A DNA stretch of 64,000 nt, taken from assembly GCA_963377175.1 (NCBI GenBank), contig CAUJNA010000865.1:53501-117500 (forward strand), read 5' to 3'. Below, piece after piece: positions 1 to 11,941 of this stretch. Position 1 is the stretch's first letter. Each line of letters starts with the position of its first letter. The position numbers and the translations under genes are program-made. Origin of the DNA: Effrenium voratum. Its lineage: Eukaryota > Sar > Dinophyceae > Suessiales > Symbiodiniaceae. The notes beneath the pieces were generated by a model that saw nothing but the letters and a program-made list of their open reading frames with translations, was not told the origin of the DNA and made no database searches.

Positions 1-2633
1 TGATGGTCGAACACGCAATGTTGACCACAGGGGGCATTCCGACAGGCTCCGCATGAGATGCAGGAAGATGGAGTGGACGCGCATCGTCACTCCACCTGCA
101 TCTCAGAGCCTGCACTTCTAAGCAACGCTCAAGTAAAAAAGCGAGTGTCGAGTTTGCTTCGGTCGGATGCTTTTTTCCTTGCATGTCCTTGTAGGCTTGA
201 AGCAGTGACCAAGATTCTAACCACACGTTTTGCCGAAGTCGCCTCTTCCAGGGCAACTGTGTGCAAACGATTCAAGGGGGTATGTCGAAACGGACACACC
301 GGTTGGTACAAATACGTAACAACCCACGACTCAAGGGGGTTATGAAATTATATCAACTCAAGGGGGTTATGCTGAAGCTAACACGCTTGGCGCTGCTCTG
401 CCTTGGGTTTGGACTTTTTGAAGCAGGTGGCACATTCGGTGCTTCTATGTCTCTTTCTCCATTCGGCTCCTCCCGCTACTCCTTGTCAGCTTGCCTCAGC
501 TCTGGCAGACTTGTCTGGGGTCTTGTTTGCTATCGGTTCTTCCGTTTCTATTCTTGGATTAGCACATCTTGGTGTCCCTTTCCTTTCTGCCCTTGGCTTA
601 TGCCTCTCCCCCTTCTCGGCGGTCCTAGTTGGCCCAATCTGGGGTGGGGGCCCGGCGTCGAGGAACCCCTGGCTGAGGCTGCGTCGAGGAACCCCCTGGC
701 TGCGAGGATGGTCGTCTTCCGGGACCTCCTCTCAAGCGAGAGATTCGCTGAATCGACGAGAATTTCAGAAATTGCGGAAATGGGACATTTTCTGCCATTT
801 TCCAGCCCGCTGAAGACACCTTCGCGACACCAGCCAACACTTTCGCCGAAAAAGTGCCGATTTTGCCTCCTTTTCGGGCTAAAACTGCAAAAATAATAGG
901 TTACTATAAGCCTATGTTCCTTACTACTGCACCAAACAAAAACAGACACACCAAAACAGAAGCCAGCAAAACAAAACAACAGAGGGGTTCCTCCGCAAAA
1001 GACCTCCAACAGTCATACATGTCTGGAAAATGGACGCCTCAGGAGCAACTAAGCTCACGAAGAGCAAACTACCAAGCAAGCCAGCACCACGCCAACCGAA
1101 ATTGGTGGGTGCGCTCTTGAACACTAGACAATCAAAAACTAACACAGGCAAAACTTCTGTATTGTACAACATGTGTTAAATGTGCGGACATGTTTTTTGT
1201 GTGTCTTTGGTCCACGTTTGCACACAGGTGTCGCGGGCTCTTTTTGACAACCCTACCGGTTTGCTCCTCTTCCTTGTCGCTGTGTGGTTTTCTCCGGTCG
1301 GCCCTGTTTGTGTCTGTTCTGTCTTTGTTTTGCGCCGTGCGATCTGGCGTTTGCCTTGCCCGTCATGACTCCACCTAGCTTTCTTGGTATGGCTGGCTGC
1401 GCCTGTGTTGCTTAGCCTGCGAGTTCTCACGTATTGGGTGTCCGTGGCCATGGCCATGTCAAACGATGAACATCAACATTGCTTTGTTGGCTTCACAACC
1501 ATAGTGTGGTGGTGTGGGTTTCAATATGCATATTGCAACATGGCTTGCGGTGTTATGGGCATGTTGATAGTTGTTGATATTATTGTGCTCATGATCTGTT
1601 GCAGGAAAAGGCTCTACACGTTGTTATTTCAAAACGTGAGCACCGTTTTATGCAACATGTGCTGATGTGTTATGATACGAAAACCCTTTCACCCTTTGGT
1701 TCTAAAATGAGACTCTCATTTTGTAAGCATGACAATCATGCAGTTCTTTTGTCTTGTTGGTGCATTTGCTGCTACAGCTTGTGGACATTTGGCCCGAGTT
1801 TACATGGCGTGACACAGTGCCTGGGTCAGAGAAGGGCCAATCAATTCCAAAGCCAAAGTCTTTGCCAGACGGAAGCAAACAGGTTTGAATTGCTAAGATG
1901 AGAAACTGACTATGAGCAACCGCAACTTTGATGTGCCGGTAAGTCCTTCGGGAATCATGCGCAGTCGAGTCCTTGCAGAGCCGGGGATGCGATCTTTCAG
2001 ACGCTCTGCCCAATGCCATATGCTTATACCCCCAAACTCACAAATCTATTTGGGAGGTGAAACATGAGGATTGGAACGGTCGTTTTATTGCTTTCGAATG
2101 TCAACGGCCAAATTAACTATTGGATTTTTTGTTTTGTTTTGCCAAAAACACCTTGAGCTACGGCCGAGTGCACCAAGGATGCCCTTCGGTGCGTGGACAG
2201 AGACAGACTGGCGCATACAAAGCCAGAGACTGTCAGGCCGATCTTTCTTTAGCAGGAATTGTCGGGACTGTCGCGATGCCAGGCCAATACTTGCGACAAG
2301 ACGACGTTGCAACACCATCAAATGTACTCTTGCGAGCAAAAGCAGAGGCGGAATGTTCTAGGCTTGCATGCCATTGTCACTGGTGTGAGAGCTTGCCAGG
2401 CTAGGCGCCTCCGGTCTGCCGTGTCCCTTTCAAAAGGGAGCCTCACTGGCAAAGTGCTAGCGCGAGGAGGACGCATAGACCGCGTCAAGCAGATACTGTT
2501 CGCTTCTGCAGCGTCATAGCGCAGGAGGTTCACTTGCCTCCACACATTTTTCATCGCACATTCGAAATAGTTCACGCCTGAGTTAGTCACTGAGACATGT
2601 TGCTTCCGTTCGCCATTCAGCTGGAAATGGCAT
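1..2633. other. no confident gene; short repeat and one weak first-exon candidate
   Basis: No stretch here has convincing codon structure. Around 268-370 the motif CAAGGGGGTTATG recurs three times about 28 bp apart. At 1912-1938 an ATG opens nine codons (MSNRNFDVP) that end exactly at a consensus donor GTAAGT, so this could be a first exon, but nothing downstream confirms it. The track of open frames near 850-1370 is antisense or AT-rich noise. Confidence 0.4.
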
Positions 2634-3047
2634 GTGCGTTCCCAGGCAGTACTTCCATCGGGGAACTACAAAGTTCGGTGGATACGCTGGATCTTCAGTT
2701 TACTACCGGTTGCCATGCAGTCTGAGTCACCGAGGGTCGGAGCTTTGGCGAGTCCACTCAACTCTTGCTTTGACTCGGACGACAATGTGCTGATCAGGCG
2801 GGTGCCTCGGATGGCTTGCACTGAATCAAAGCCCTGGGAAGATGCGGCGCATCCTTTCAGTGGAATGTTCCCACCTGTCCTTCTTTTATACCCCTATGTT
2901 TGGAGCGAGGCATTCAGAGATTACGCTCCAGAACTGGAAGAAGGAGGCCAGCGTCGCATAGTGGGCCATGTGGCAATCTGGACGTGTGTGTTGCCAGGGC
3001 CGGACAGCATGTTGGCTTGTCGGCACCTCAAGGGTTGCAGGGTGTGA
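2634..3047 (+). CDS. open frame of 137 codons, unknown
   Basis: A 414-bp frame is open on the + strand and its second half is plausible protein (tag YAPELEEGGQRRIVGHV). I recognise no domain. No splice signals clearly bound it and its third-codon-position bias is weak. It could be a decayed mobile-element frame or chance. Confidence 0.2.
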   Translation: MRSQAVLPSGNYKVRWIRWIFSLLPVAMQSESPRVGALASPLNSCFDSDDNVLIRRVPRMACTESKPWEDAAHPFSGMFPPVLLLYPYVWSEAFRDYAPELEEGGQRRIVGHVAIWTCVLPGPDSMLACRHLKGCRV

Positions 3048-3446
3048 CTCCCCCATTCTTTCCAACCATTGTTCTTTTCAAAAACCATCCCGTTTCTTCG
3101 GTTGGTGGCTAAGAAGGCTTCCTGGAAAGAATGGGGAAGTCCCCCGAATGATCCAGGCACCGCTCAAACGAGGCCGGCGAAAGATCGCTCTATGCTGGAG
3201 GCCCCGGCGGCGAGTTCTCTTTTGACGACGGTGCTAAGCTCAGAGCCCAGCCGACGCAAGCGCCCCAAAGCCACCAGTTCTTTGTCGTCGTTTTCTTCTC
3301 TTGTGCAAAGTTGGATTGTTAAGTTGACATCCTTGACATTCTGCCTCACTGATAGGTGTTGACCACATGACGACTACAGCCTCAATGGCCCGCCTCAAGT
3401 CTTGCTTGCGCTATTATACAAGCTTGACGACGTGTAGGTACTGCAG

Positions 3447-5615
3447 AGGGTCGAAAATGACGACTATTCCATTGCGGGCATCACCAAAGAATCTGAGGAC
3501 ACAGATCGCAGGCTCGAGAAGATACATGCCAAAGACAAGTGCGTGAATATCTTCGCAGGTTTTCAGTGAGTGATGCTGTTCAGCTCATTTCTGGCGGTAC
3601 AGTGATTGGAGCAGTGGCTGAGGCCGGCAGTGCAGATGTAGCAGCAGAGTTGTGGTTGATCGGGTCCATGTTTACTTGCCCGCCCACCAACACACATGGA
3701 AGTGCCCAGACTTTCATTGGAAGACACGTTCCATTTTTGCATTTCCATGTTTGTTGATGGGTAACTTTGCCAGCCTTCATGATGCAATGCAGTGGGGTGG
3801 CACCGGCAGAAGCCACATGCTTGCGAGGACATGCTGAGGAAATTGAAAACCAATGGCTGCCGCTCTGGCATTTCAAGGCCGGTTTCTGCAGAAGACTCTA
3901 TAGTCACACTTTCCTTATAATGGCCAACTTCATATTGGTTGATGTCAGACAATAGGAAACCTTCCGAACACCACTGCCAGTCGCGGCGCAACCCAGTTCC
4001 GACATGCTGTAGGAGATATGTGGTTACCTACGAGCTCTACGGGAAGCTCGCCGAAAAGGCGTTTTCTCTTCGGGCTGTCTTTACGGCGCTTCTGTGCACA
4101 GACGCGAACGTTTGGTGAAGGTCAGACAGGTTTTGGAGCAGATGGAGGTCCGGAGCTTGGGAGTGGTGGGGGATTTTGCTTTAAACAACTATAAATAGGA
4201 TTGCTTGACATGGATGACAGGCTTGGGTGCGGAGCGTGCAGGTGGTACATGCTTTCTTGGAGTTTCCAGAGATGTTCCTGGCCCCTAAGTTTTTGTTTGA
4301 CACCCGCAAAGCACGTTTTGACCATAGCACATATCTCAAACTCAGGACATCTCCAAGATTGAGGCCGGAATTCTTGCTTTGGCAGTTGCTGGTACCAACC
4401 AAGGAGGCGGAGCCTCGTTGCATTCAGGTTGAAAGAGCCAATCTCGCCGTGCTGGCGACTGAGATGTCATCTTAAAGGCAAATCTACTGCCAAGACTCAT
4501 GCATGTTGAATTCTGGTGTGCCAGCCAAAGCAACCAGGCAAATGGTACACCACAGGAGACACATGGCACATGAGACGCTAAGTCGGTGTCGTCTTTGCGC
4601 GCCTCTCTTTTGGGTTGTTTTTGAGGTATACCAAAGCAATACGCGACTCATTTTGGCAGTTCCACTATTTTGAGATAAACCCCAACGCTCATCAGGGAGG
4701 TGTTCTGAAAGTGGTCCCCGAGGAAGCTGAAGGCCGGGAATGTGGATGCCAACTCCATCGCGCGGGCGCTTGGTAGGCCGGCATGCGGAGTGGGTACTTG
4801 CCTTCCGCTTTCAAGAGCATTACCCCGACGTTTTCTCCAGCCCTCACATCTGTGGGTGGCTTGCAGGGAAGAGGATCAGGAGCTTGTGGCGAAGCTGAAA
4901 GCTGCAGCCGAACAAATGCAGGAGGATGAAGATCAGGAGGCGCACCTTGTTATATTCTTGCCCACATGTATGCACATACTTTTTTTTCCCGGTACTCTTT
5001 CCCCATAGTTGCCAGAATCAAGCAAAATAAGTCTTTTTCGAGTCCCCCCCATTTCGGCACATGCTCACATCTGTTTGCAATGAATGCTTCTGCCCCCTTG
5101 TCAGGGTGGCATAGGGGAGAAAACTTTGGACCTCAATTCTTTACGCGACTGGCTGGGCTGGCAAATTCAAGAAGGATGGAAGAGGACATCTTTGATACGA
5201 TCGCTGAAAGCCCAATGTGAAGCTGAATCATCCTGACCAAACAGAAGCACACGATTCTGTATCAATATCGCATGAGCATTGTTGTCTGCGTTTCGATTTA
5301 GGCAACTCCGTTTGTTGAGGATGATGGAGCCAGCTGGGACCCATCTAGGTACCGCCCCGGACTAGTCTTGGATATGCTGCTGTATCTAAGACAAGGATTG
5401 GCTGTCCGAGTTTACCTCAGTCAGATGGCTTTGAGCACACCTCAAATACATTTGCATTGCACAAAGCAGCGAAAAGCATCCAAATTCTTGACTCAAGCAT
5501 TTTTGCACGCTGGCAGATTGAAAGCAGAGAGAAGCTGGTGGCGGAGATTGAAGCCATTGTCACCAGGGATGACCTGACCATTCTCCTGAAGGATGTCTGG
5601 ATCTTGGTTCCTTGA
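3447..5615 (+). CDS. gene A: multi-exon gene, function unknown
   Basis: Likely exons are 4013-4162, 4242-4288, 4867-4948, 5105-5221, 5302-5348 and a last exon starting near 5477 or 5498 and ending at the TGA at 5613-5615. An upstream exon near 3447-3537 (tag DDYSIAGITKESEDTDRRLE) probably belongs. Each core exon follows AG|G and the phases fit: 0 at 4162/4242, a split AA|G codon at 4288/4867, phase 0 at 4948/5105 and 5221/5302. Donors are GT, with a GC donor at 5222. Tags in order are LREARRKGVFSSGCLYGA, FLEFPEMFLAPK, EEDQELVAKLKAAAEQMQED (acidic, coiled-coil-like), LRDWLGWQIQEGWKRTS, ATPFVEDDGASWDPS and ARWQIESREKLVAEIEAIV. No known domain is recognised. The phase agreement is what makes the model credible; the 5' end is not found. 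Confidence 0.6.
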
Positions 5616-6639
5616 GACATGATCTCTTGCGCCAGTCCGTTCAGATGTTGTCCTGAGTCGAGCAAGATTGGAACATTGAGGGTCCAGAACATACCACTTC
5701 GGGTGGTCACGCAGAAGTGGGCGTGATTCAACTTTTTGAGTTCCCAAGGTTGGCTTGTATTGCCCAGTACCGCACACAAGGGTATTACCGTCCTTGACAT
5801 ATTCTAGCCTCGACTTTGTGCAGAGCATCACTGAAAGCATGCTCCGGTGCGCTCCAGAGCTCTTCTCCAGATGTTCCATTGAGGCCTCTGTAGTGGGAAG
5901 GGTCAAATTAACATAGAGAGTGCCGAGCAGCTTCTTTGACTTTTTGCCCAATAGTGTTTACACTAAGGGGTTCTTACGGTAAGATTTAGATCTGGATTAG
6001 ATCGAGGGTTCGCGCTCAAAGTGTTGGCACTGAAGTTGTCTTCCATGCAACAGGCTCGCGCGAAATTGGGTTCGCGTTGGTGCGTAAGCTCTCGCCATGC
6101 CGCCGTGCAAACTTTACGCATGGCATCGCGTTTTGGATGGCAGGGACAACAGTCTGGGCGGTTCGCGCTATGTCTTTTCAGGAAGCCTCGCACCATGCGC
6201 TTTTGTTTTGGCAAGGTGCATTCTGATGTCAGGGAAATGGCCCGCCGAAGTTCGCACTACGACGGGGGCCCCTTTTTTTCAGGAAGCACGCTATTTTGAG
6301 AGCAAAGTGCGTTGTTTGATGGCAGAGCCGCTACGCGGTGCATGTCTTCTTGTCGGGTCAGGCACGCTTGGACAATCGGAGCCTAAAGCGATGGCAGTCG
6401 CAAAGAGTCTTGCGAGCGACAGCTTCGCATGCAACGAAGCTTTCAAAACTACGCCCTTGGCGCTGTGCAGCCCTGGATTCGTTTGACGGCTGGGTTCCAT
6501 GGCCCTGGCATGCAATTTTCGACGGGCGCAGTTTTGCGCTGATGCCATGCGTGGCAAGCGCAGCGTTTTCACAAACAGGGTCTGTGAATTTCGTGGCCCG
6601 CGTAGCGATTCATTCATTTGCATTTTTGCAAGATGAAAG
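5616..6639. other. no gene seen
   Basis: From 5616 to about 5960 there is no coding signal. From about 6000 the sequence is rich in GCG/CGC words and leads into the composite repeat at 6640. A long - strand open frame (6291-7100) runs through it, but it also crosses the repeat units and is Arg/Ala-rich, so I treat it as a composition artefact. Confidence 0.4.
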
Positions 6640-6930
6640 TGAACCCTCAGCGGAGATTGTGCGCGTCGAATCGCACTTGCACGGCGCCACTGCAAGAGCG
6701 TCTTGAGCTCGGCAAACCTTTTGCGGAGATCCTTCGCGTCAAAGCGCGCTCTCGCTGAGGCGCCGCGCGGATGCGTCTTGGCCGCGGCGAACCTTCTGCG
6801 GAGATTGCGCGCGTGGAAGCGCTCTCGCTTTGGCGGTTCGCGAAATTTGTTGCGGTCGCGGTGAACCTTTGCAGAGGTCGTGCGCATTGAGGCGCTCGTT
6901 GTGGCGGTGTGCAATTTTCCTGCTTTCTTT
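6640..6930 (+). repeat. four diverged tandem units of about 73 bp, copy 1 of a composite element
   Basis: Units begin at about 6640, 6711, 6786 and 6859, each with the core GAACCTTCTGCGGAGATTG followed by a GCGCGT-type word. The same order of words, better conserved, forms the 72-bp units at 55032-55320. Both arrays sit just upstream of a tRNA-like piece. Confidence 0.6.
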
Positions 6931-6950
6931 GCTTGCGAAGCGGCGTTTGG

Positions 6951-7021
6951 AAGTTGTCTCGTGGTTTGCGCGCCTGCTTTCACAATTGCCTGCGGTCTCG
7001 GGTTCCCTGCCTGGTCCACGG
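6951..7021 (+). mobile_element. diverged tRNA-like segment, copy 1 (SINE-like)
   Basis: Begins GTTGTCTCGTGGTTTGCGCG and runs to CTGGTCCACG, matching the better copy at 55329-55401 along its length. The D-arm-like word GTGGTTTGCGCGCCTG is kept, but the T-arm has lost about four bases relative to copy 2. It cannot form a proper cloverleaf, so it is not a functional tRNA gene. It is probably a short interspersed element or its relic. Confidence 0.5.
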
Positions 7022-7120
7022 CAGCTCTGGCTCGAAAATCACAACTGTTAATTACGAACATAGTATGCGAAGTGCGCTCCCGCAGCTCCAGCTGCACCAT
7101 TGCAACTTTTCAGTTCCCTC

Positions 7121-7322
7121 CCTCCGTCCCTCCCTCGCTCCCTCCCTCCCTCCCTCCCTCCCTCCCTCCCTCCCTTTCACTCACTCCCTGTCACTCACTC
7201 ACTCTCTCTCTCTCTCTCTCTCTGTCTCTGTCTCTGTCTCTGTCTCTGTCTCTCTGTCTCTCTCTCTCTCTCTTTCTCTTTTTCTCTCTCTCTCTCTCTC
7301 TCTGTCTGTCTCTGTCTTGTCT
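7121..7322. repeat. CCCT then TC/TCTG microsatellites
   Basis: A CCCT tetranucleotide run (about 7121-7173) passes into CACTC and then TC and TCTGTC repeats to about 7322. The Ser/Leu-Ser and Arg-Glu open frames across it on both strands are repeat artefacts. Confidence 0.9.
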
Positions 7323-9161
7323 CTGCGCCGCAATGGTGGAAGAAGCAGATTGGGACAGGTTGTTTCCTTCCCCTGGAAACCGTCTCCACTTCAACACTTG
7401 GATTTGAGTGTGTGTCGGAATGATCTTGCCGAATCCCAGGTCTCTTGGCGGGAGAATTTTCTCGCTCAGACAAACTGAGGGGGTCAGAGTGTTCCTACAT
7501 GGGCCTGACTAAATGAGGGACCCCCCAATGAGGGGATTACGTTGGCATCCGTTGGCTTCCCTTCCACACAACTCCGAACAAGGATCCCCTGACTTGCTGG
7601 TGGGGATCTTAGGTCCTGGCAGTCCTGGAGCGCTTTCGCTGGCAAGACATGGCTGGGGGCCTCTGAGTGGAGAGGCTGTTGAAGGAAAATCGAGAGGAAG
7701 CTTGCCACCTGGAGGGGTCCCAACTTTGGGAAACATGCACAGGAGTAGATGACAATGCCATTGGTGGTCTGCTGCTTGTTTGGGGAGGACATGCATAACC
7801 CAAGTTTATCACAAGGACCAGGGTGCCCGGGCTCATCTCCCGGTTTGGGCAAGTCATACAGAAGGGCAAAAGGCCTTTCCCGCTTTTCAGGTGCCACCGG
7901 GGATGGCCCTTTTGACTTTTAGCCGAGCTACCCCGGCTGTGCCACTTGAGGCCATGGAGTTGAGGAAGTGGTTGGCCATGGGCGAGAACTCTGACACTGC
8001 CGGGCGCCGATGCCGTTGTTGAGAAGTTGCTGTGGCAAGCCATTTCCCGTAAGTCATGAAGATCAACTATAGCTTCCTCATTTTGGGTTACGGATGCCTT
8101 ACCGCGCACGAGGTGATGAGGCGTTTGCTGGATGACACAGCCGCAGCCTTGGCTCCATGAGAGTCGAACCCATTTGTAGAATGGGAGGTCGAACTTCAAC
8201 GCGAAGCCTTCAGCGTGCTGACGCTGTCCAAATTCTTGGTAGATGAGACGCTGAGCTCCCACGTGTTGCTTGCAGCCAGGTGGGGTCGAGTCATTGCGAA
8301 AGCTTTTGTAAGCCCCCTTCACTAAGCCGGGTGCGCTCGACGCAGGTGTCTTTCGGACTTCCATGAAACAATCGACAGGCAGGCCTCTTTGCTGTAAGCT
8401 TCCTGGCTGCGTATGCCTGCACGGCAGGGAGATGAGAGACATTCTTGAGCAGTGTGGACTGGATGATTCCATCACAGTCAGGCGGGCAATTGCACCTTAT
8501 TTTCGGAACATCTTGCCGTTGCTTGGACACATCCTGTTCTGTTGTCCACACGAAGCCCCTCTATGAGTCAAATTTTGAAGGAAGTCTTTTAAAGCTTCAC
8601 TGCCGAAGCTTGCGCGACTCTTCCAGGATGCTGTCCGACGTGAAGAATCAGATGCTGGTCGAGGCTGGAAGAGCTTGGAAGTTGTTGGATGACAACACAT
8701 GGTAGATCCTTTGGGCTGGTGAGGGATGATGAAGGCTTCTCTTTGTGGATTGCAAGGGAATTCAAAAGGCAATCCTCCTGATCTTGGGGCTTCTCTCATG
8801 TGAGGCGCCCACACAAATATAGCAATTGTCCGCAGCCCCCTTATGAGTCACTTTTGGTCCACATTGTCTGGAGTAAATCCTGATAGCAGCAGGCAGGTGG
8901 AAGGGGGCTGGGCTTGGCCAGGGCTGGACTCGCCAAAGCTCCGCAATGCTGGAGGAGCCGAGTGTGGGCTTTGGCCATGTATTTTATGTCGCCTTGGAAG
9001 CGTACTGTGGCTTTACATTTGGACCTCGCCATGTGCCGCAGATTTTGTGGTTTTCTTTTGCTATAAACTGGTGAGCCACAGGCATTCTGGGGTAGGCTTG
9101 GGCAACCACACCACCTACCCTTGAAACCCTTTAACTCGGGTCCCGACAGCTTCACTCGCAG
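7323..9161. other. no confident gene; exon-like pieces near 8420-8705
   Basis: Two + strand stretches look protein-like but lack a clear splice model: about 8426-8566 (tag MRDILEQCGLDDSITVRR) and about 8580-8705 (tag MLSDVKNQMLVEAGRAWKLL). On the - strand a 288-codon frame is open (8475-7609) without recognisable motifs. Either could be a decayed mobile element. I see nothing firm elsewhere. Confidence 0.3.
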
Positions 9162-10601
9162 GAGGGCGACTCGGAGCTGAGAGTCACCACCCCCAGCGAT
9201 TGCCGGGCCAACTCGGCGACTGGGATCAACGTGGCGGAGCTGACAGAAGCGCAGCAGGCGCCAAAGGTCCAAAGCGATGCGTCGTCCAAACAGGAAAACT
9301 TCTTTTTTGGGGGGTCCGCCTGTCTTGGTGGTTTGACTTTGGGTTTCCCTTCAAACCAGACAAGGGCAGGCGTACCAGCTCTGTGTGTATGATGCAATCA
9401 GAGGTATTGCCAGTTTGGAGGTCTTGGCACTGGTTTCAATGAGTTGAGCATAGTCTGCATAGGCCAAAGTGACGAGGTGGTCGGACCACCCTGACATTGT
9501 TGGTGGACATAAATCCCAGTGTAAACGATGTCCCACAAAGGGTCCCCAATCAAAGTCCAAGGAGAACTGAGCCAGAATCAACATTTGGGTAGACGAGGGG
9601 ACTACCCCAGCCTCCATTATCGTCTGGAGCCAACTCACACCCCTGCTTGGGGGACCCCCAAGCACACTGCAAGACGGGGGAAGACTCAAGTAGACCAAAA
9701 CTGGAGGTGTGTTTGGGGTGGTACACAACAGCTGTGGCCAGATGATGGTCATGGAACGGGAAGGCCAGCGGAGGACACTGCTCAGCGGCCATTGGTTCTT
9801 GTGAGAGCACAAAGTGCCAAGCGGCACCTCATAGGATCCACCGGCGCGTGATGAGCGATCTCTTTGCGGTCATTCAGGACTGGGCTTGCATGTTTCTCCA
9901 AAGGTGCTGGAACTCAGAAAGGCAAGGGCCGCTTTGATAGGCAGCCAACATGAAGGCAACTTACAGGTTTTAACAGGAACCATATTACAGGAGCCATATT
10001 ACATGAACTTTTGGACAAGCCCTTACACAGAAGAAATCAAGAGTTGCAGAGGCTCCCTCCAAATCCATGCCAAACGGGCTGCTTAGGTTCTACCAGAGCC
10101 TGTTGCTTCACTCCGTTGAGGGGTTTGTGCGTCCTCTTAGGAGCACAAACGCAAGGTCGAGATGAATCGGTCCTTGTGCGACAGTCTCACTCAACTCTAC
10201 CAGGCCTCAAATTTCCGGCAGATGTCTGGGCAGGTACGACCACATGCTCACCACCACACTGCGTGATGTCGGGGTCTTGGGGTCTTGCTGATTGGCGTGT
10301 TGCTGTGGACACTTGCAACCAGGGTTCCATTTTCTTTAGCACCGCCAGGGTAAACTTCAACCCAGGAGTGTTGAGATTTCCAAAGGGGAGCCCCTGGGCC
10401 CAAGACTGAAGCCCTGGCTGGCCTGAGGCAGCGCAGGAGGCTGGCGAGACACCTGGGGCTGATCCGGGCGGGACAGGCGCACGGTGGGTGACATTCTCGG
10501 TGATTCAGGCGGGACGGAAGAATATTCGACGAGGCTCGGCATCACCGGCAAGCCAGGAGCCGGGAGCCTATTGGCAGCGTTGCGACGAGCTTATGATTTG
10601 A
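9162..10601 (+). CDS. gene B: three-exon 3' gene fragment, unknown
   Basis: Exon 9162-9266 (tag SATGINVAELTEAQQAPK) and exon 10141-10233 (tag MNRSLCDSLTQLYQASNFRQ) both follow AG|G and end at GT donors in phase 0. Phase continuity favours a last exon 10428-10601 (tag AAQEAGETPGADPGGTGARW, TGA at 10599-10601). A competing frame stays open from 10484 to 10669 and is also protein-like (tag SLLAALRRAYDLKSRQK), so the final exon's frame is uncertain. No domain is recognised. The first intron holds an introner-like repeat (9307-9376) and a possible RT relic on the other strand. Confidence 0.5.
9307..9376 (+). repeat. introner-like short interspersed repeat
   Basis: A run GGGGGGTCC, then TTTGGGTTTCCCTTCAAACCA, then CAAGGG. 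It shares this core and order with copies near 48172, 49515 and 61276. It lies in the first intron of gene B. Confidence 0.45.
9351..9827 (-). pseudogene. possible reverse-transcriptase relic
   Basis: A 158-codon - strand frame contains SWLQTIMEAGVVP and, 45-50 residues later, HLVTLAYADYAQLIETSAK. The second resembles the RT motif-C neighbourhood of non-LTR elements (YADD followed by LI), with the second Asp replaced by Tyr. Such a change would inactivate the polymerase. The match is by eye and short, and the frame overlaps an intron of gene B. It could be chance. Confidence 0.25.
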
Positions 10602-11028
10602 AGTCAAGGCAGAAGAGCCCTGACAGCTACCTCCAGATTGCCATGCAGCGCCTTGGTTGGAGAAGCTGATGATTCTTGCTCGAGTCTTTATCTTGCAGTT
10701 TCTTGGTTTGATCTGTCCAGAGGCAACACGAGTCGGAGCCGCCGAAACCTGACATAGACTTCAATGAGGCGTGACGACTGATACAGGGGGTCACATTTTG
10801 AAGCCAGTACAATGCAGACAAGGGTCATACAGAAATGTGGTCGAAAGACCTGGTTTGGCTGCCGTGACAGCAACCAGCATACGTCATGCAAGATGCAACT
10901 TGGCTTGTCTATCTGATACTTTGATGCCATGGAGCAGCCATGGAGGCTGCCCAACACTAGGTGAATTCAGGGGGCATTTCCAGCTCCTCCAAGCATGGAA
11001 GCCTCCATGAAATTCAGACGATCTGCAG

Positions 11029-11334
11029 GATCTGTTTGGCGAAGATGAGCCTGGGGCTGACGACGGCGAAAACGAGATTGAGAACGATGCCGAGAACGGC
11101 GCCGACGCTGGGGGCGGCAAAGCCAGCAAAGCCCGAGCCCGGAAAGGCCGTGCCAAGGGAGCGCCAGGCAGGGTGGAATTCCTGGTGTCACTCGTGCTTG
11201 AGTGGCGCCCGAATCCATTTTGGTGTTGACTTGCAGGACGAGAAGGTTCTTTTGCCCGTTTCTTTGGGGAGTTGAAGCTGCGCAAGGGCCCCGCAAAAAC
11301 CACACTTGAGACCCGGGGGAAAGAAGCAGCTTGA
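11029..11334 (+). CDS. gene C: last two exons, acidic then basic tail
   Basis: Exon 11029-11167 follows CTGCAG|G and encodes a very acidic stretch (tag DLFGEDEPGADDGENEIEND) turning basic (KASKARARKGRAKGAP). It ends in phase 1 at a GC donor. Exon 11237-11334 starts at TTGCAG|GA, restores a Gly codon and ends REGSFARFFGELKLRKGPAK...GKEAA, TGA at 11332-11334. The charge pattern suggests a nuclear or nucleic-acid-associated protein, but this is inference; no domain is recognised. Confidence 0.6.
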
Positions 11335-11941
11335 TTGCTTTGGCCAGCGTAGCACCGATGGTGACAGGGCAGCGGAGCATAACGAGGAAGAAGACCAAGC
11401 GCGAGAAACCTGAGAAGGACCCCACCAGACGAGTTTCCAGCGTTCAATCAGCTCTCTGGAGGAGCCGAATGCGAAGAAGGGCCCACAGCGTTTTCAGATT
11501 GGTGCGGCGGTGGCCCCAGTATGAAGGGGTTCTTCAGCCTACGCCTTGCCAGTGCTTTGGCCTAAGAGGCTGGGTTCCACAGGCGTCCTTTGAATGGTCA
11601 ATGCGGGGACTTTTTTGCATGTCCTCTTGGGAAACAACTCATTCTGACTGTTCAGATGAATTCCACTGGTTTCAGTAAATTCTGATCATTGGCCAGAGCT
11701 GTTCATTTTCCAAAATGACACCTAGTTTGTTGATACTGAACTCACCCTGGCTTTGCTAAGATCCGGCTCTTGCAGAGCGGCAAGGCAGGAAACCTCTGAC
11801 GTTTTCCGCAACATGGGGGCTCAAAATCAGGGAAGCACCAATTTGGTTGCCCCCTCAGCTTTCGTTTGGGTTCCATTTTGTTTCCAGTTTGACACAATTC
11901 CAAAAAGTGTACCCATCCAAAAAGAGGAACCGTATTGCCAG

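Noticed and set aside
3580..3876. - strand text with GATPLHCIMKAG, resembling an ankyrin repeat
   Set aside because: Only one partial match, with no second repeat at the expected 33-residue spacing; the helix residues around it do not fit.
6291..7100. 269-codon - strand open frame
   Set aside because: Crosses the 73-bp repeat units and the tRNA-like piece; Arg/Ala bias follows base composition.
7609..8475. 288-codon - strand open frame
   Set aside because: Long for chance, but it shows no motif or splice context, and + strand pieces over part of it look at least as much like protein. Kept only as a note.
10484..10508. A 25-bp gap that would join two plausible frames as an intron with GT and AG ends
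   Set aside because: Introns this short are not expected in this group, and another frame reads through without it. Similar gaps near 3538 and 40713 were set aside for the same reason.
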